A stretch of 64,000 bases of DNA from JAFIFT01 sp020051095 (GTDB lineage Bacteria; Pseudomonadota; Gammaproteobacteria; Legionellales; Legionellaceae). Each line of letters starts with the position of its first letter. The stretch's first letter is position 1. Under the pieces are notes generated by a model, which was not told where the DNA came from, ran no database searches, and saw only the letters and a list, made by a program, of their open reading frames with translations. Location of the stretch: NCBI RefSeq assembly GCF_964199965.1, contig NZ_CAXMZT010000011.1, positions 1-64,000 of the forward strand. The letters are read 5' to 3'. Shown here piece after piece: positions 1 to 8,961 of this stretch. The position numbers and the translations under genes are program-made.

Positions 1-75
1 TCCAAGAAAGTGTTTAGGGTATAAAATGCCTAAGGAAGTGTTTATACAGCAGTATAAAAATGATTGTCGCATTTG
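1..75 (+). pseudogene. Possible remnant of a tyrosine integrase C-terminus
   Basis: Reading from base 9, the plus strand encodes KCLGYKMPK followed by a Tyr-containing stretch (VFIQQYKNDC) and a stop at about 75-77. This resembles the CLGHKMPK...YNKNE box II/Tyr region of the intact integrase at 335-1531, and the DNA matches it over about 20 bases. It lies just outside the left attachment repeat, so it would be a relic of an earlier element at the same tRNA site. The fragment is short and enters the window from the left, so an intact gene running in from outside cannot be excluded. Confidence 0.4.
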
Positions 76-117
76 GAGCTAGAATGCGCCCATTATTGAA
101 ACGGCGAGAACCCTTGA

Positions 118-168
118 TTTTATTGGTCGGGACGGAAGGATTTGAACCTTCGACCCCTAGCACCCCAT
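118..168. repeat. Left attachment site (attL), copy of the tRNA-Pro 3' end
   Basis: This 51-bp stretch is identical to 43843-43893. It covers the CCA end, acceptor strand, T arm and anticodon of tRNA-Pro(GGG), then diverges after the CCCAT that encodes part of the anticodon loop. It is a 3'-tRNA duplication, the usual scar of a tRNA-targeting tyrosine integrase. It lacks the tRNA 5' half and is not a functional tRNA. Confidence 0.93.
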
Positions 169-299
169 TCTGTAGTTAATGGTTCAAAATGGAATATCAC
201 TTTCAGACTATTATAACACAACATCCTTGAAATAAAAGGATTTTAAGCATATCATAAGTATCAATCGATAACATCTGATAACAACCCAGAACACCATAA

Positions 300-323
300 A
301 GTACCCAGCAAAGTACCCAGCAA
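300..323. repeat. Putative integrase arm-site direct repeats, left end
   Basis: Two tandem copies of AGTACCCAGCA sit immediately upstream of the integrase start. A near-identical pair occurs at the other end of the element (43759-43782). Direct repeats on both sides of the att core fit arm-type integrase binding sites. The alternative is a duplicated integrase upstream region, because a further TCAGATTTACAG match follows both pairs. Confidence 0.5.
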
Positions 324-334
324 AAAGGAAACTC

Positions 335-1531
335 ATGGTCAGATTTACAGATACCTATATAAAGAACTTAAAAGCAACCGACAAACGAATTGAGAAATTC
401 GAAGGTGATGGCTTTGGGATATTCATTTATCCCACCGGAACCAAAACATGGATATACCGTTATAAAATAGATGGGAAAAAAGATCATGTAACTTTAGGCA
501 ACTATCCTGCTGTTAGCTTATCAGATGCCAAACGTAAATTCATGGATTTAAGAGATCTAAAAAAGAACGGTAATAATCCTAAAAATATCCTGCTGACCCA
601 AAAAGAAGAGGAAAGTTATACAGTTCAAGACCTTGTTACAAACTGGTATGACAATTACATTGTACGCCATCGCAAAAATCCAGGCCAAGTGGAGCAAATT
701 ATCAAAGCAGACATTACTCCAATGCTTGGAAGTGTAGAGGTAGAAGAGCTGAAAACAAAGGACATCACAAGAGCCCTGGATAGAATTGTTAAACGAGGCG
801 CTCCGGTGCATGCTAATAAAGTTTTAAGTGCCCTCAAGCAAGCATTTAATTATGCAGTAAGCCGAGGGGAACTGACTACCAATACCGCAGCGAACATCCG
901 CTCACGAGATATCGGTGGCGTTGAAAAACCAAGAGAGCGATTTTTATCCCTTGATGAAATTAAACTGGTTTGGGATTTTTTAAGTGATGGTGAGCATGGT
1001 GTATCGCTCCAAATCACTAACGCCATTAAAATTCTATTGCTTACTGGCGTTAGGACTGGCGAACTACGCATTGCCAAATGGAACGAATTCGACTTCGAAA
1101 ACTCACTATGGACCATTCCCGCAGCAAACACAAAAACAGGAATAACCATGCGAGTTCACTTAACTGAATTAGTTAAGTCATTATTTATGGAATTATACAA
1201 TTGCAGTATCGGATATTATGTCATAAGTGGTGTAGATGGCCATAAACCTCTCACCGACCGCGCGCTACCCCGAGCAGTAAACCGTATACAAGAAAGAATA
1301 GGCATCCCCAAATGGACACCCCACGATCTTCGCCGAACCTTTGCAACCCAGCTAGGTGAGACTCTGAATATTGATCCGGTTGTTATTGAGAAGTGTTTAG
1401 GCCATAAAATGCCTAAAATCATGGCAACTTATAACAAAAATGAGATGCTACCCCAGAGAAAAGAAGCTTTGGAAAAATGGTCAGATTATGTAACAAATTT
1501 AGTTTTCGAGAATGTAGATTTGCAAACATAA
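335..1531 (+). CDS. int: Tyrosine integrase of the ICE (P4 family)
   Basis: This 398-aa protein is a site-specific recombinase that would integrate and excise the element at tRNA-Pro. Residues 1-90 look like the N-terminal arm-binding domain of P4-type integrases (KTWIYRYKIDGKK, LGNYPAVSLSDA). A SAM-like core-binding domain follows. The catalytic domain shows Arg in LLTGVRTGELR, HDLRRTF, CLGHKMP and the nucleophile Tyr in IMATYNKNE. An AAGGA ribosome-binding site precedes the ATG. The gene sits 167 bp inside attL and reads into the element. It is full length with no frameshift, so it is probably active. Confidence 0.95.
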   Translation: MVRFTDTYIKNLKATDKRIEKFEGDGFGIFIYPTGTKTWIYRYKIDGKKDHVTLGNYPAVSLSDAKRKFMDLRDLKKNGNNPKNILLTQKEEESYTVQDLVTNWYDNYIVRHRKNPGQVEQIIKADITPMLGSVEVEELKTKDITRALDRIVKRGAPVHANKVLSALKQAFNYAVSRGELTTNTAANIRSRDIGGVEKPRERFLSLDEIKLVWDFLSDGEHGVSLQITNAIKILLLTGVRTGELRIAKWNEFDFENSLWTIPAANTKTGITMRVHLTELVKSLFMELYNCSIGYYVISGVDGHKPLTDRALPRAVNRIQERIGIPKWTPHDLRRTFATQLGETLNIDPVVIEKCLGHKMPKIMATYNKNEMLPQRKEALEKWSDYVTNLVFENVDLQT

Positions 1532-1541
1532 GACGTTTTTT

Positions 1542-1570
1542 TTGACAATGTACAACTTTATTGGTACACT
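1542..1570 (+). promoter_or_regulatory. Promoter and palindromic operator of higBA
   Basis: A perfect -35 TTGACA (1542-1547) and a -10 TACACT (1565-1570) are separated by exactly 17 bp, directly before the toxin ATG at 1576. The spacer and -10 form an imperfect palindrome (TGTACAA-CTTTA-TTGGTACA), the expected place for HigA autorepression. The transcript would have an almost absent leader. Confidence 0.7.
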
Positions 1571-1575
1571 TTAAT

Positions 1576-1965
1576 ATGAATAAGAAAATTGAATATATCG
1601 CTTATCAAGGCGAGTCTTTTACCATTGAATGGTACTATGACGATAATAAAACCAGTGATGCACTTGAGTACTATAACAGCTTAAATAAAGCAGAAAGAAT
1701 ACAGCTGTTAAAATTGCTAAAACGAATGGGAGATAATGGAGAAATTAAGGATAAGACAAAATTCAGGAATGAAGGTGATAAAATTTACGCATTTAAGCCT
1801 CAGCCTGATCGATTTTTATGTTTTTTCTGCGAGGGTAAGAAAATTGTTATTACTAATGGTTTTCGCAAGAAACAGCAAAAACTGCCTCTTAATGAAAAAG
1901 ACAAGGCACTAAACAGCCGAAATGATTATATTAATCGCGTAAAGCGAGGTGAATATTATGAGTAA
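1576..1965 (+). CDS. higB: HigB/RelE-type toxin (Gp49-like)
   Basis: This protein of about 129 aa resembles the phage-derived Gp49-like/HigB mRNA interferases of the RelE superfamily, which cleave mRNA on the ribosome. Family-like stretches include NKAERIQLLKLLKRMGDNG, KFRNEGDKIYAFKPQPDRFL and ITNGFRKKQQKLP. I chose the ATG at 1576 because it follows the strong promoter, rather than the TTG at 1561. The gene overlaps the downstream antitoxin (ATGAGTAA), the toxin-first order typical of higBA. It likely stabilises the ICE in the host. Confidence 0.8.
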   Translation: MNKKIEYIAYQGESFTIEWYYDDNKTSDALEYYNSLNKAERIQLLKLLKRMGDNGEIKDKTKFRNEGDKIYAFKPQPDRFLCFFCEGKKIVITNGFRKKQQKLPLNEKDKALNSRNDYINRVKRGEYYE

Positions 1966-2254
1966 CAAACCACTATCAACATTCGAACGAGAAATGCAAG
2001 ACCCTGCATTCAAAGAGCAATTTGAAGAAGAATACCAAGAGTTCCTGTTATCCGAGATTATTCGTGAGTTAATGGAAACCAGTAAAAAAAGCGTCAGAAA
2101 ACTAGCTAGCGAATCAGGTCTATCTACTACGGCAATCCAAAACCTGCGTTCTGGAATACAAGAGGATATGAAATTAACTAATTTTCTGAATGTATCCCAT
2201 GCTTGTGGTTATAATATAGTCTTGGAAAAAAATGGCAAAAAAATCAGCCTGTAA
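1958..2254 (+). CDS. higA: HigA-type antitoxin, XRE helix-turn-helix
   Basis: This 98-aa protein pairs with the HigB toxin. A helix-turn-helix is visible around SVRKLASESGLSTTAIQNLRSG. The C-terminus (LNVSHACGYNIVLEKNGKKISL) matches the antitoxin family that neutralises Gp49-like toxins and represses its own operon. The start at 1958 has AGGTGA 7 bases upstream. A GTG at 1949 is possible but sits inside that Shine-Dalgarno. Translation is coupled to higB by an 8-nt overlap. Confidence 0.8.
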   Translation: MSNKPLSTFEREMQDPAFKEQFEEEYQEFLLSEIIRELMETSKKSVRKLASESGLSTTAIQNLRSGIQEDMKLTNFLNVSHACGYNIVLEKNGKKISL

Positions 2255-2331
2255 TAGCAATTCAATGAATAATAAACAGGCGATCATCTTGGTTATTAGA
2301 GGTGTTAGTTTATATTTCAAATGAGGCATTG

Positions 2332-3153
2332 ATGGATTTTCAAAGTAGAGAAGAAGAATTTTATAATAGGTTTGGATTAGACACGCCTCAATTCGACAAT
2401 GAAGTGCTAGAAAAATCCTTTCGAGCAGGGGTGATGAATTTCTTAGACGAACTTGATAACAATTTAGGTAAATCACAAATCAAAAGGTTCTGCAGTTGGT
2501 ATGGTGAAACATATCAAGACAATATAAGCGGAAATATATATAAAATCCTATCGAAAGAACAAAATTTTAATAAATTTTTATTTAAGTTAGAAAGCGTTTT
2601 TTCACTAAACTTTGCTTTGGGCGAATCTTTATATAAGGATTTGCGCATAAAATACCAGATAGAATTATATCATTACATAAAGGAAATATTTGACAACTCC
2701 AAGCTACCGATAGGCTTTGAGCGCATTGGAGGACAGGTTATTATATTTCCCCAAGGATGTGACTTTCTAGACAAAGAACTAGTGATAAAAACCCTTAAGT
2801 ATCTTGATGAAAACTCTCATAAGCACTTCAGCGATGCATTACACCATTATATGGAATCTAAATATATAAAATCTGCTGAAAGTATCAGAAGGACTGTAGA
2901 AGAATTTTTAAAATACAAGTTGGAGAGCCCAAAAGGATTAGAAAAAAATATCAGTCTCCTGCTAAATACCATTAAATCTCAATCTTTGCCTGAAATCCGA
3001 AACACTATACATAAAACTTTCGACTGCCTGGACAAATTATTTAATGAACACAGCAAACACAATGACGGAGATATAACAGAAAATGAATGTGAGTATTTAA
3101 TTTACCAATCTGCTCTATTAATGAGATATGTGGATAAAGCTTTAAAAAAATAA
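2332..3153 (+). CDS. Hypothetical protein with Abi/HEPN-like C-terminus
   Basis: I do not recognise the family with certainty. The protein is about 273 aa, mostly helical and charged. The C-terminal third (RRTVEEFLKYKL ... HSKHNDGDITENECEYLIYQSALLMRYV) resembles the C-terminal domain of some abortive-infection proteins that carry HEPN-type folds. The ATG at 2332 with upstream GAGG is preferred over the GTG at 2302. It follows higBA closely on the same strand, in the part of the ICE that would enter a recipient early. A defence or addiction role is an inference. Confidence 0.45.
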   Translation: MDFQSREEEFYNRFGLDTPQFDNEVLEKSFRAGVMNFLDELDNNLGKSQIKRFCSWYGETYQDNISGNIYKILSKEQNFNKFLFKLESVFSLNFALGESLYKDLRIKYQIELYHYIKEIFDNSKLPIGFERIGGQVIIFPQGCDFLDKELVIKTLKYLDENSHKHFSDALHHYMESKYIKSAESIRRTVEEFLKYKLESPKGLEKNISLLLNTIKSQSLPEIRNTIHKTFDCLDKLFNEHSKHNDGDITENECEYLIYQSALLMRYVDKALKK

Positions 3154-3357
3154 CTTCAAATTCTAGGCTCCATCAGATCAAGTCAGAACTAACTAATTCA
3201 GAGATAACTAGGATCCCAAAAACACATGATTTTAAAACAAAAACTCTACGAAAACTGATGTTCTTCGACATAAAGGTCCAAAGACGGTTTATTTATTTCT
3301 TGAAATATTTTAGTAGTTCATTATTATATTGCCTCAAAATATTTGGAGATATTAATT

Positions 3358-3549
3358 GTGGAGAAGAAAGCCTTTAAAGAAGCTGAGGCAGCTGAATATA
3401 TAGGTATGAGCCGTTCTTTTCTCTCTCAAGATCGAGTTAATGGAACTTTGGCTAATAGAACACCAGGACCAAAATATCTAAAAATTGGTCGTTCAGTCCG
3501 TTACTTGAAAGAAGATTTAGATTTATGGCTTGAGCAGCACCGTATATAA
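3358..3549 (+). CDS. Small AlpA-like / MerR-fold DNA-binding protein (possible excisionase)
   Basis: This 63-aa protein has the AlpA-family winged-helix layout: EAAEYIGMSRSFLSQDR for the helix-turn-helix, then PKYLKIGRSVRYLKEDLDLWLEQ. Such proteins act as excision factors or regulators in ICEs and prophages. The GTG at 3358 is chosen because GGAGAT lies 7 bases upstream; a TTG at 3343 would bury that site. It could be the recombination directionality factor for the integrase. A second AlpA-like gene is at 39694. Confidence 0.7.
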   Translation: MEKKAFKEAEAAEYIGMSRSFLSQDRVNGTLANRTPGPKYLKIGRSVRYLKEDLDLWLEQHRI

Positions 3550-3593
3550 GTTATAGAAATTTATTTTGATTGGATCTTTTATGCTTATTTATA

Positions 3594-3696
3594 TTGTTCA
3601 CTTATTTGTTTTGTTCATTTTTAATGAGCAGTCTATAATAATGAACAATTATAGTTATTAATTAAAAACTAGGTGGACCGGTTTTAATGGGGGGGG
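3594..3696. repeat. TTGTTCA repeats and a G8 tract in an intergenic stretch
   Basis: TTGTTCA occurs at 3594-3600 and 3611-3617. The 9-bp TTGTTCATT (3611-3619) has its inverted copy AATGAACAA at 3640-3648. A run of eight G follows at 3689-3696. No gene starts immediately downstream, since the next gene is convergent. These may be protein-binding sites or chance in AT-rich DNA. Confidence 0.35.
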
Positions 3697-3755
3697 CATT
3701 ACGATATTAAATAATAAAGGTCATTTAATATTCAAAAACCCATTGATACAGCTTA

Positions 3756-4433
3756 TTACCAAAATCCAGGAACTATCCGCTTCGGTGAAGGTTTTAATGC
3801 TATTGGACAAAAATCCTTTGGACAATTACGCTTATTGCTTTTGTTAAACTCTTCAAGCATTTCTAGCATCTCATCTATACTTTTACCAGTCGCCTCCAGG
3901 CGAATATCTTTGGGAAAACTACTCTCTACCGATTGTAAACAAAAACAATTTTGTGTTTTCTGAGAACTAAAAAACTGCGTACCAAACAACTGTTTATGGC
4001 CAATACTTACTAAATATCTATCAACAGCAGCTGCCTTTAGCCATTTAGCGCCTTTATACTTTAACTGGTCTGACTTGTTGGCGAAGTAAAATGCTTGAAA
4101 ATAATGATCTGGAACTTCGCCATGCTGAAAAACCATCGCTGAATCATGATAATCTGATGCCGTTTTCACACACCCTTCAGCAAAAATTTCACTGATGCGC
4201 ATTCGCCGTTTATTATCACGCTCATTTAACTCCATTCTCTGTTTATCTGTCATTTTGTCAAAATCTTCTCGATCTTTTTGATCTGACACATAAATTTGAT
4301 GAATTTCTTCCGAGCGTTTTTTTTGTAATTCAGAATCAGTAATGCAATTCTTTGGAGTTGCAGCAAATGATTTAATTGCGGCAAAACAAACCAATAATGC
4401 CCCGCAAAAAAACTTACATCCAAAATTCAGCAT
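3756..4433 (-). CDS. Hypothetical secreted protein
   Basis: I do not recognise this 225-aa protein. It begins with a clear signal peptide (MLNFGCKFFCGALLVCFAAIKSFA, cut probable after SFA). A charged, coiled-coil-prone stretch follows (residues about 40-90, rich in E, K, R and D), then a domain with several cysteines (NCFCLQS, RNCPKDFCPI). This suggests a periplasmic or exported protein with disulfides. It stands alone between convergent and divergent neighbours. No lipobox or membrane anchor is seen beyond the signal. Confidence 0.65.
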   Translation of the reverse strand: MLNFGCKFFCGALLVCFAAIKSFAATPKNCITDSELQKKRSEEIHQIYVSDQKDREDFDKMTDKQRMELNERDNKRRMRISEIFAEGCVKTASDYHDSAMVFQHGEVPDHYFQAFYFANKSDQLKYKGAKWLKAAAVDRYLVSIGHKQLFGTQFFSSQKTQNCFCLQSVESSFPKDIRLEATGKSIDEMLEMLEEFNKSNKRNCPKDFCPIALKPSPKRIVPGFW

Positions 4434-4631
4434 AACCTAGCCCTGTTTATTATTAATTTGTGTATGCATATTGTTTGGAATAAATATACGAAATAAATAT
4501 GATTTAGTATTCTTTTCATGTTTTTCCATGGGTTTCAATTAAAATCCATGCTTTGTGCAATATGTTACAATATTATAATAGGTCAAAGTTGTTTTTTGTT
4601 ACTTATTTTTGATCCATCTCAAGGAATTATC

Positions 4632-6053
4632 ATGGATGATTTGTTAGAAGTATCCCCATCTTTATTTTTCAAATATGCTAAATCACCTCATTGGATTTGG
4701 TATGATATTCATGGTGATCAGTCCAAGAAAGAGGAACTACCGGAGCTAACAAAAAAGTTAATTGAAGGTGGTGTATTACATGAGGAAGAATATGTAGATA
4801 ATTTGCAAAAAATAACAATTGATGAGAGTCTTTCTGAAGAGGAAGCAGAACAACAAACTCTCCAATATATGGAAGATGGAGCCGAGTTAATTTATCAAGG
4901 GGTGATTTCTTATATTGATGGCGATGTCAAATACAAAGGACGTCCAGACTTTTTAAAAAAATGTGAAGGTTTGTCTAATTTTGGCAATTATTTTTACATG
5001 CCAATTGAAATAAAAAACTCCACTAATTGTGAAAAGCCAGCATATAAAAAGCAATTAATGCTTTATGCAATTATTCTGAAGGATATACAGAATTTTATAC
5101 CTCCAATAGGTAAATTCATTAATAAATACAGTGAAGAAATTGCCTGTGAGTTATCAGAAAAAATCAAGCAGTCTACTAATAATACGATTGGTGAGATTTT
5201 GAGTATCCTTCGAGGAAAAGAGCCGCCTTTAAAAATATCAAAAGCAGCGCTAGAAAGCCCTTGGAAGAAAGTACTATTAAATGAGGCAATAGAAAAATCT
5301 GACCTCTCTTTAATATATAATATAAGGTCTGATGTTTTAAAAGGACTAAAGCAACAAGGCATTAGTACGCTTGATAATATGGCAGAGTGTGATATTGAAT
5401 CATTCCCCAAAATTAAAGGTGCGGGCCCCAAAACATTAGAACGTATTCACAAGCAGGCAAAGTCACTTGTAAATAATGAGATAATTAGAATTTCTAAACC
5501 TGATATTCCTGAAGCAGAAATTAAAATTTACTTCGATATTGAAAGTGATCCATTATTAGGAGTGGAGTATCTTTTTGGATTTCTCATTGTAAAACCACAT
5601 TCTGTGCCAGAATTTAAATATTTTTTAGCTGAAACTCCGGAAAATGAAAAAGATATGTGGGCTGAGTTTTTAGCATGGTTAAATACGATGAGTTTAGATA
5701 ATGTCAGAATTTATCACTACCATTCTTATGAAAAAACACAATTAAATAAACTTTCAAAAAAGTATGGTGGCTCCCATCAGCTCATACAATTTATCTCAAA
5801 ATTAGTTGATCTATTAAAGACAACAAGAGACTCTTTTATTTTTCCCGTCTATTTTTATTCAATCAAGGATATCGCCAAATACCTTGGATTTAGTTGGCAA
5901 CATGAAAAAGCTGGTGGAGCACAAAGTGTATTCTGGTATGAAAAATGGCTTGAGACAAAAGACAGGACTATTTTGCAGGATATTATTGACTATAACGAAG
6001 ATGATGTAAGAGCAACAGAGTTTATGCACCAATGGCTAAACAAACATAAATAA
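4632..6053 (+). CDS. TM0106-family dual nuclease (RecB-like plus RNase H-like)
   Basis: This protein of about 473 aa carries two nuclease modules. The N-terminal half has the RecB/Cas4-like signature: GRPDFL, then PIEIKNS, then KPAYKKQLMLYAII. A helix-hairpin-helix stretch follows (FPKIKGAGPKTLERI). The C-terminal part is a DEDD-type 3'-5' exonuclease-like domain: IYFDIESDP, the middle box YHYHSYEKTQL and YNEDDVRATEF. The family is often fused to or paired with helicases, but here it is free-standing. The start at 4632 has AAGGA 8 bases upstream. Its role is unknown; DNA processing or defence is possible. Confidence 0.8.
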   Translation: MDDLLEVSPSLFFKYAKSPHWIWYDIHGDQSKKEELPELTKKLIEGGVLHEEEYVDNLQKITIDESLSEEEAEQQTLQYMEDGAELIYQGVISYIDGDVKYKGRPDFLKKCEGLSNFGNYFYMPIEIKNSTNCEKPAYKKQLMLYAIILKDIQNFIPPIGKFINKYSEEIACELSEKIKQSTNNTIGEILSILRGKEPPLKISKAALESPWKKVLLNEAIEKSDLSLIYNIRSDVLKGLKQQGISTLDNMAECDIESFPKIKGAGPKTLERIHKQAKSLVNNEIIRISKPDIPEAEIKIYFDIESDPLLGVEYLFGFLIVKPHSVPEFKYFLAETPENEKDMWAEFLAWLNTMSLDNVRIYHYHSYEKTQLNKLSKKYGGSHQLIQFISKLVDLLKTTRDSFIFPVYFYSIKDIAKYLGFSWQHEKAGGAQSVFWYEKWLETKDRTILQDIIDYNEDDVRATEFMHQWLNKHK

Positions 6054-6277
6054 TCAACATTTTTTATTACCCTGGATTTGATCAAATTTTTCCACCTTTT
6101 GCAACAGGCCTGAGGGTTTTGTCTACTCTCCTGCCTGCTTTCTTGACCAACGAAAAATCAGCAATATATTAGTTAATAAATGTGGTTAATATTTCTAAGT
6201 TAAGTTATTTACAAAACAAACGGGATAATTTACCAAGTAAACGGTAATAAAAATTAATGAATAAAATCCCCCTAAAG

Positions 6278-8959
6278 TTATCGGCTTGGTATAATTTTTG
6301 GGTACATGTTAATTAAATCTTCAAAGTTTCTAGGACGATAGCGATCCCAATTATTTTCTTGAATATACATAGCGCTATACTTAATTTTGTTTTTATCTTG
6401 CTGCGAAGCATCTTGACACCATTGTTCCAAGCGCTCTTTTTTAATCATATCTTCTGCGCCTTCGCGCCCTTTTAATTCTATAATCCAGTACTCTGTTTCA
6501 CATCTTTTTACGATGAAATCAGGATAATAATTAGCTATACTGCCCTCTTGATTTCTGTAGTCAAGGAAAAATCCCATCGCATCATTAATCTTTTCAAATG
6601 CCATAATGTCATCACAAGTATCTAAAAACTTAGCAAAATTAAGCTCGAAATTGTTGTCGCAAGCCATTTTTGTGAACGCTGATTTTTTTGGAGTGAGAAC
6701 AAATTCGGTTGATGCAACTTGAAAAGGTCGAGTTTTACTGACACAAATTGTATCCCTAATTTCAGAAGTTCCGCTATCTCTTACCGTAAGCATATTAATT
6801 GCCTTTTTAAAGCCATCAATGATTTGTTTTCTTACACTATTCTCAGAAAGATTGGTTATCACATTCAAATCGTTAAGATCGACCTGAGTATCAAATAAAT
6901 TGTATTCGATAAAGATTTTCAATTTTTCGAATAAGATATCTGAACCACCGACCATACGTAAATCACTCATAATAGTATGACTAAAAAAATGTAAAGCCCT
7001 ATGGTAGTCAGGAATAATAAGGGTAGGCATATCAGTAGTATGGCTAATTTCTTCTGTATTAATATCTCTGAAGATAATTTGCCGTTGTTCATTTTTAGAA
7101 AATTTTTTAAGTTTGACTCTGTTTGAGATAATGTTGGCTGGATTTAGTTCATTTAAATTTTTCAAATTGCGCTGCATACGTCTTGTTAATTTTGGCAATA
7201 CTATTTCAAGGGCCGCATTCATTTTTTTATTTTCATCTATAGTAATGACGATCGGAGCTTTCGCTGGAGTATTTAAGCCCATTGGTTTGTAATCAAGCTC
7301 AACACCTTCGGATTTTATTTTCTTAACAAAATCGATAAATTTTTCTGTTCCAATTACGCTTAATTTAGGCTCTTCATCAATTGATTTTTCTCGGTACATT
7401 CTTCTTAGGCCTCGACCTAGAGTCTGCTCAGGTAGAATCTTACTGCTTGCACTATAAGAGCGTAGGCCAACGATCGTTGTGACATTTTTAACATCCCACC
7501 CCTCTCTCAACATCAGCACTGATACAATTACTTTATAAGGGTTATCTAACTTATCAATTTCACGGCTCGCCTTTCTTAGTTCATCCAAGTCGCCTTTTTT
7601 CCCTTCATTTATATCGCCATTACGTTTTGTGTGAATGACTAATACAGCCCCTTTAAACTCAGGATAAGTGCCCTCAAGATAATCTTTAATTTGATCACAA
7701 CTTTTTGTTTCATCTGTCATAATAAATAAAACGGCTTTTTTCCCCATTATTAACTGTTGGTTATATACTTTTTTCCATTCCACATACCCCAGATTTATAT
7801 GATCTTCATACCGTTCAACAAAATCATCACTGGTTTTTTCCTGTAATTTAGCCATGGATGCATCATCAGGAATTACAGGATGTTTAACGACGCCCTGATA
7901 AATCGCCTCACATAGGGGATAATCACTAATTGTATTGGCAAATATTGCGCCATTTGCATGGCGTGGTGTTGCTGTTACATCAAATTGTGCTGATAGTTTA
8001 TGACCTCTCTCTACTAGACCTGCATGAATATCTTGGATCGTTTTAAACCAGGTTAATGATTCATCATGAATATGATGCGCTTCATCATTTAAAATAACCA
8101 AATCAGGTACCTTACGAATAAGCTCTCCCAGATCCATTGATGATATGGTTTTGCTTGGAGGTTTAGATCCAAGAAAATAATCAGATGCATCTGTATCGTC
8201 AGCGCTTGGACTTGTTTGTTCTGAAAGAAATAATCTATGGACATTTGTAAGATAAATATTCCCTTCCTCGGAAATACTTCCTACCTCGTCTTGTATGTGT
8301 ACTGATGGATTAAAATCATCCTGCCAGTTTTTCCCAAGATAACCATTATATGGCAATAAGGGATCATGATGAAATATTTGTAATCCTTCAAAATCAACTT
8401 TTAACCTATCTAAAACAATAATATTGGGGGTTACCACCAGAAAGTTCAGAGAAAGATCAGATTGAATTTCATATTTTTTGTGGAAATAGCACCATGTGAT
8501 CAGTAGGCTCAGAATTTTTGTTTTTCCGCTTCCAGTAGCAAGTTTCATGACGTATCTTGGCCAGTCTTCCTTAAAATGTTCCTTTTGAATCAATCCTGAG
8601 CTATCAAATGAAAGGAGCTGACTTGGATCACGCGCTTTGGTAACTTCATATAGCCATATAGCTGACTCTACAGCTTCTCGTTGAGCGAAATACCATTTAA
8701 AACCTTCTCCCTGGTTATCTGAATTTTCATTGTAATGATTTAAATCAAACCAGTAGGTCAGTAAAGCTCTTGTTACCCAGCTCGCACCCTCATAATTATT
8801 ATTACGCCATTGATTTACGCATGTTCTGATTTTATGTACTAGAGGAGGAATTAATTTATCATGGCCGACACTGTTAATATCCTGATCACCTGGAAACCAT
8901 CGAATATTAGGATCTAAAATTGTATATGGATCATTGGGAAACGCAGGATGTATAGCCAC
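6278..8959 (-). CDS. res: Type III restriction enzyme, Res subunit
   Basis: This 893-aa protein would cleave unmethylated DNA together with Mod. Residues 139-148 carry the Walker A motif (LATGSGKTK). The DEAD-like box is LNDEAHHIHDES, with later helicase motifs such as LREGWDVKNV and EQTLGRGLRRM. The C-terminus has a PD-(D/E)xK nuclease core (YYPDFIVKR ... WIIELKGREG). The start is a GTG two bases after the mod stop codon, so the pair is translationally coupled. Domain order and length fit intact type III Res proteins. Confidence 0.9.
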   Translation of the reverse strand: MAIHPAFPNDPYTILDPNIRWFPGDQDINSVGHDKLIPPLVHKIRTCVNQWRNNNYEGASWVTRALLTYWFDLNHYNENSDNQGEGFKWYFAQREAVESAIWLYEVTKARDPSQLLSFDSSGLIQKEHFKEDWPRYVMKLATGSGKTKILSLLITWCYFHKKYEIQSDLSLNFLVVTPNIIVLDRLKVDFEGLQIFHHDPLLPYNGYLGKNWQDDFNPSVHIQDEVGSISEEGNIYLTNVHRLFLSEQTSPSADDTDASDYFLGSKPPSKTISSMDLGELIRKVPDLVILNDEAHHIHDESLTWFKTIQDIHAGLVERGHKLSAQFDVTATPRHANGAIFANTISDYPLCEAIYQGVVKHPVIPDDASMAKLQEKTSDDFVERYEDHINLGYVEWKKVYNQQLIMGKKAVLFIMTDETKSCDQIKDYLEGTYPEFKGAVLVIHTKRNGDINEGKKGDLDELRKASREIDKLDNPYKVIVSVLMLREGWDVKNVTTIVGLRSYSASSKILPEQTLGRGLRRMYREKSIDEEPKLSVIGTEKFIDFVKKIKSEGVELDYKPMGLNTPAKAPIVITIDENKKMNAALEIVLPKLTRRMQRNLKNLNELNPANIISNRVKLKKFSKNEQRQIIFRDINTEEISHTTDMPTLIIPDYHRALHFFSHTIMSDLRMVGGSDILFEKLKIFIEYNLFDTQVDLNDLNVITNLSENSVRKQIIDGFKKAINMLTVRDSGTSEIRDTICVSKTRPFQVASTEFVLTPKKSAFTKMACDNNFELNFAKFLDTCDDIMAFEKINDAMGFFLDYRNQEGSIANYYPDFIVKRCETEYWIIELKGREGAEDMIKKERLEQWCQDASQQDKNKIKYSAMYIQENNWDRYRPRNFEDLINMYPKIIPSR

Positions 8960-8961
8960 AA

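Noticed and set aside
118..168. Second tRNA-Pro gene at the left end
   Set aside because: Only the 3' part of the tRNA is present. The sequence beyond the anticodon loop does not form the 5' half.
3689..3696. G8 tract as a phase-variation switch
   Set aside because: It lies between genes and is not in a coding start or promoter spacer that I can identify.
4518..4631. N-terminal extension of the TM0106-like nuclease
   Set aside because: The extra 38 residues are Cys-rich and hydrophobic without family support, and AAGGA precedes the ATG at 4632.
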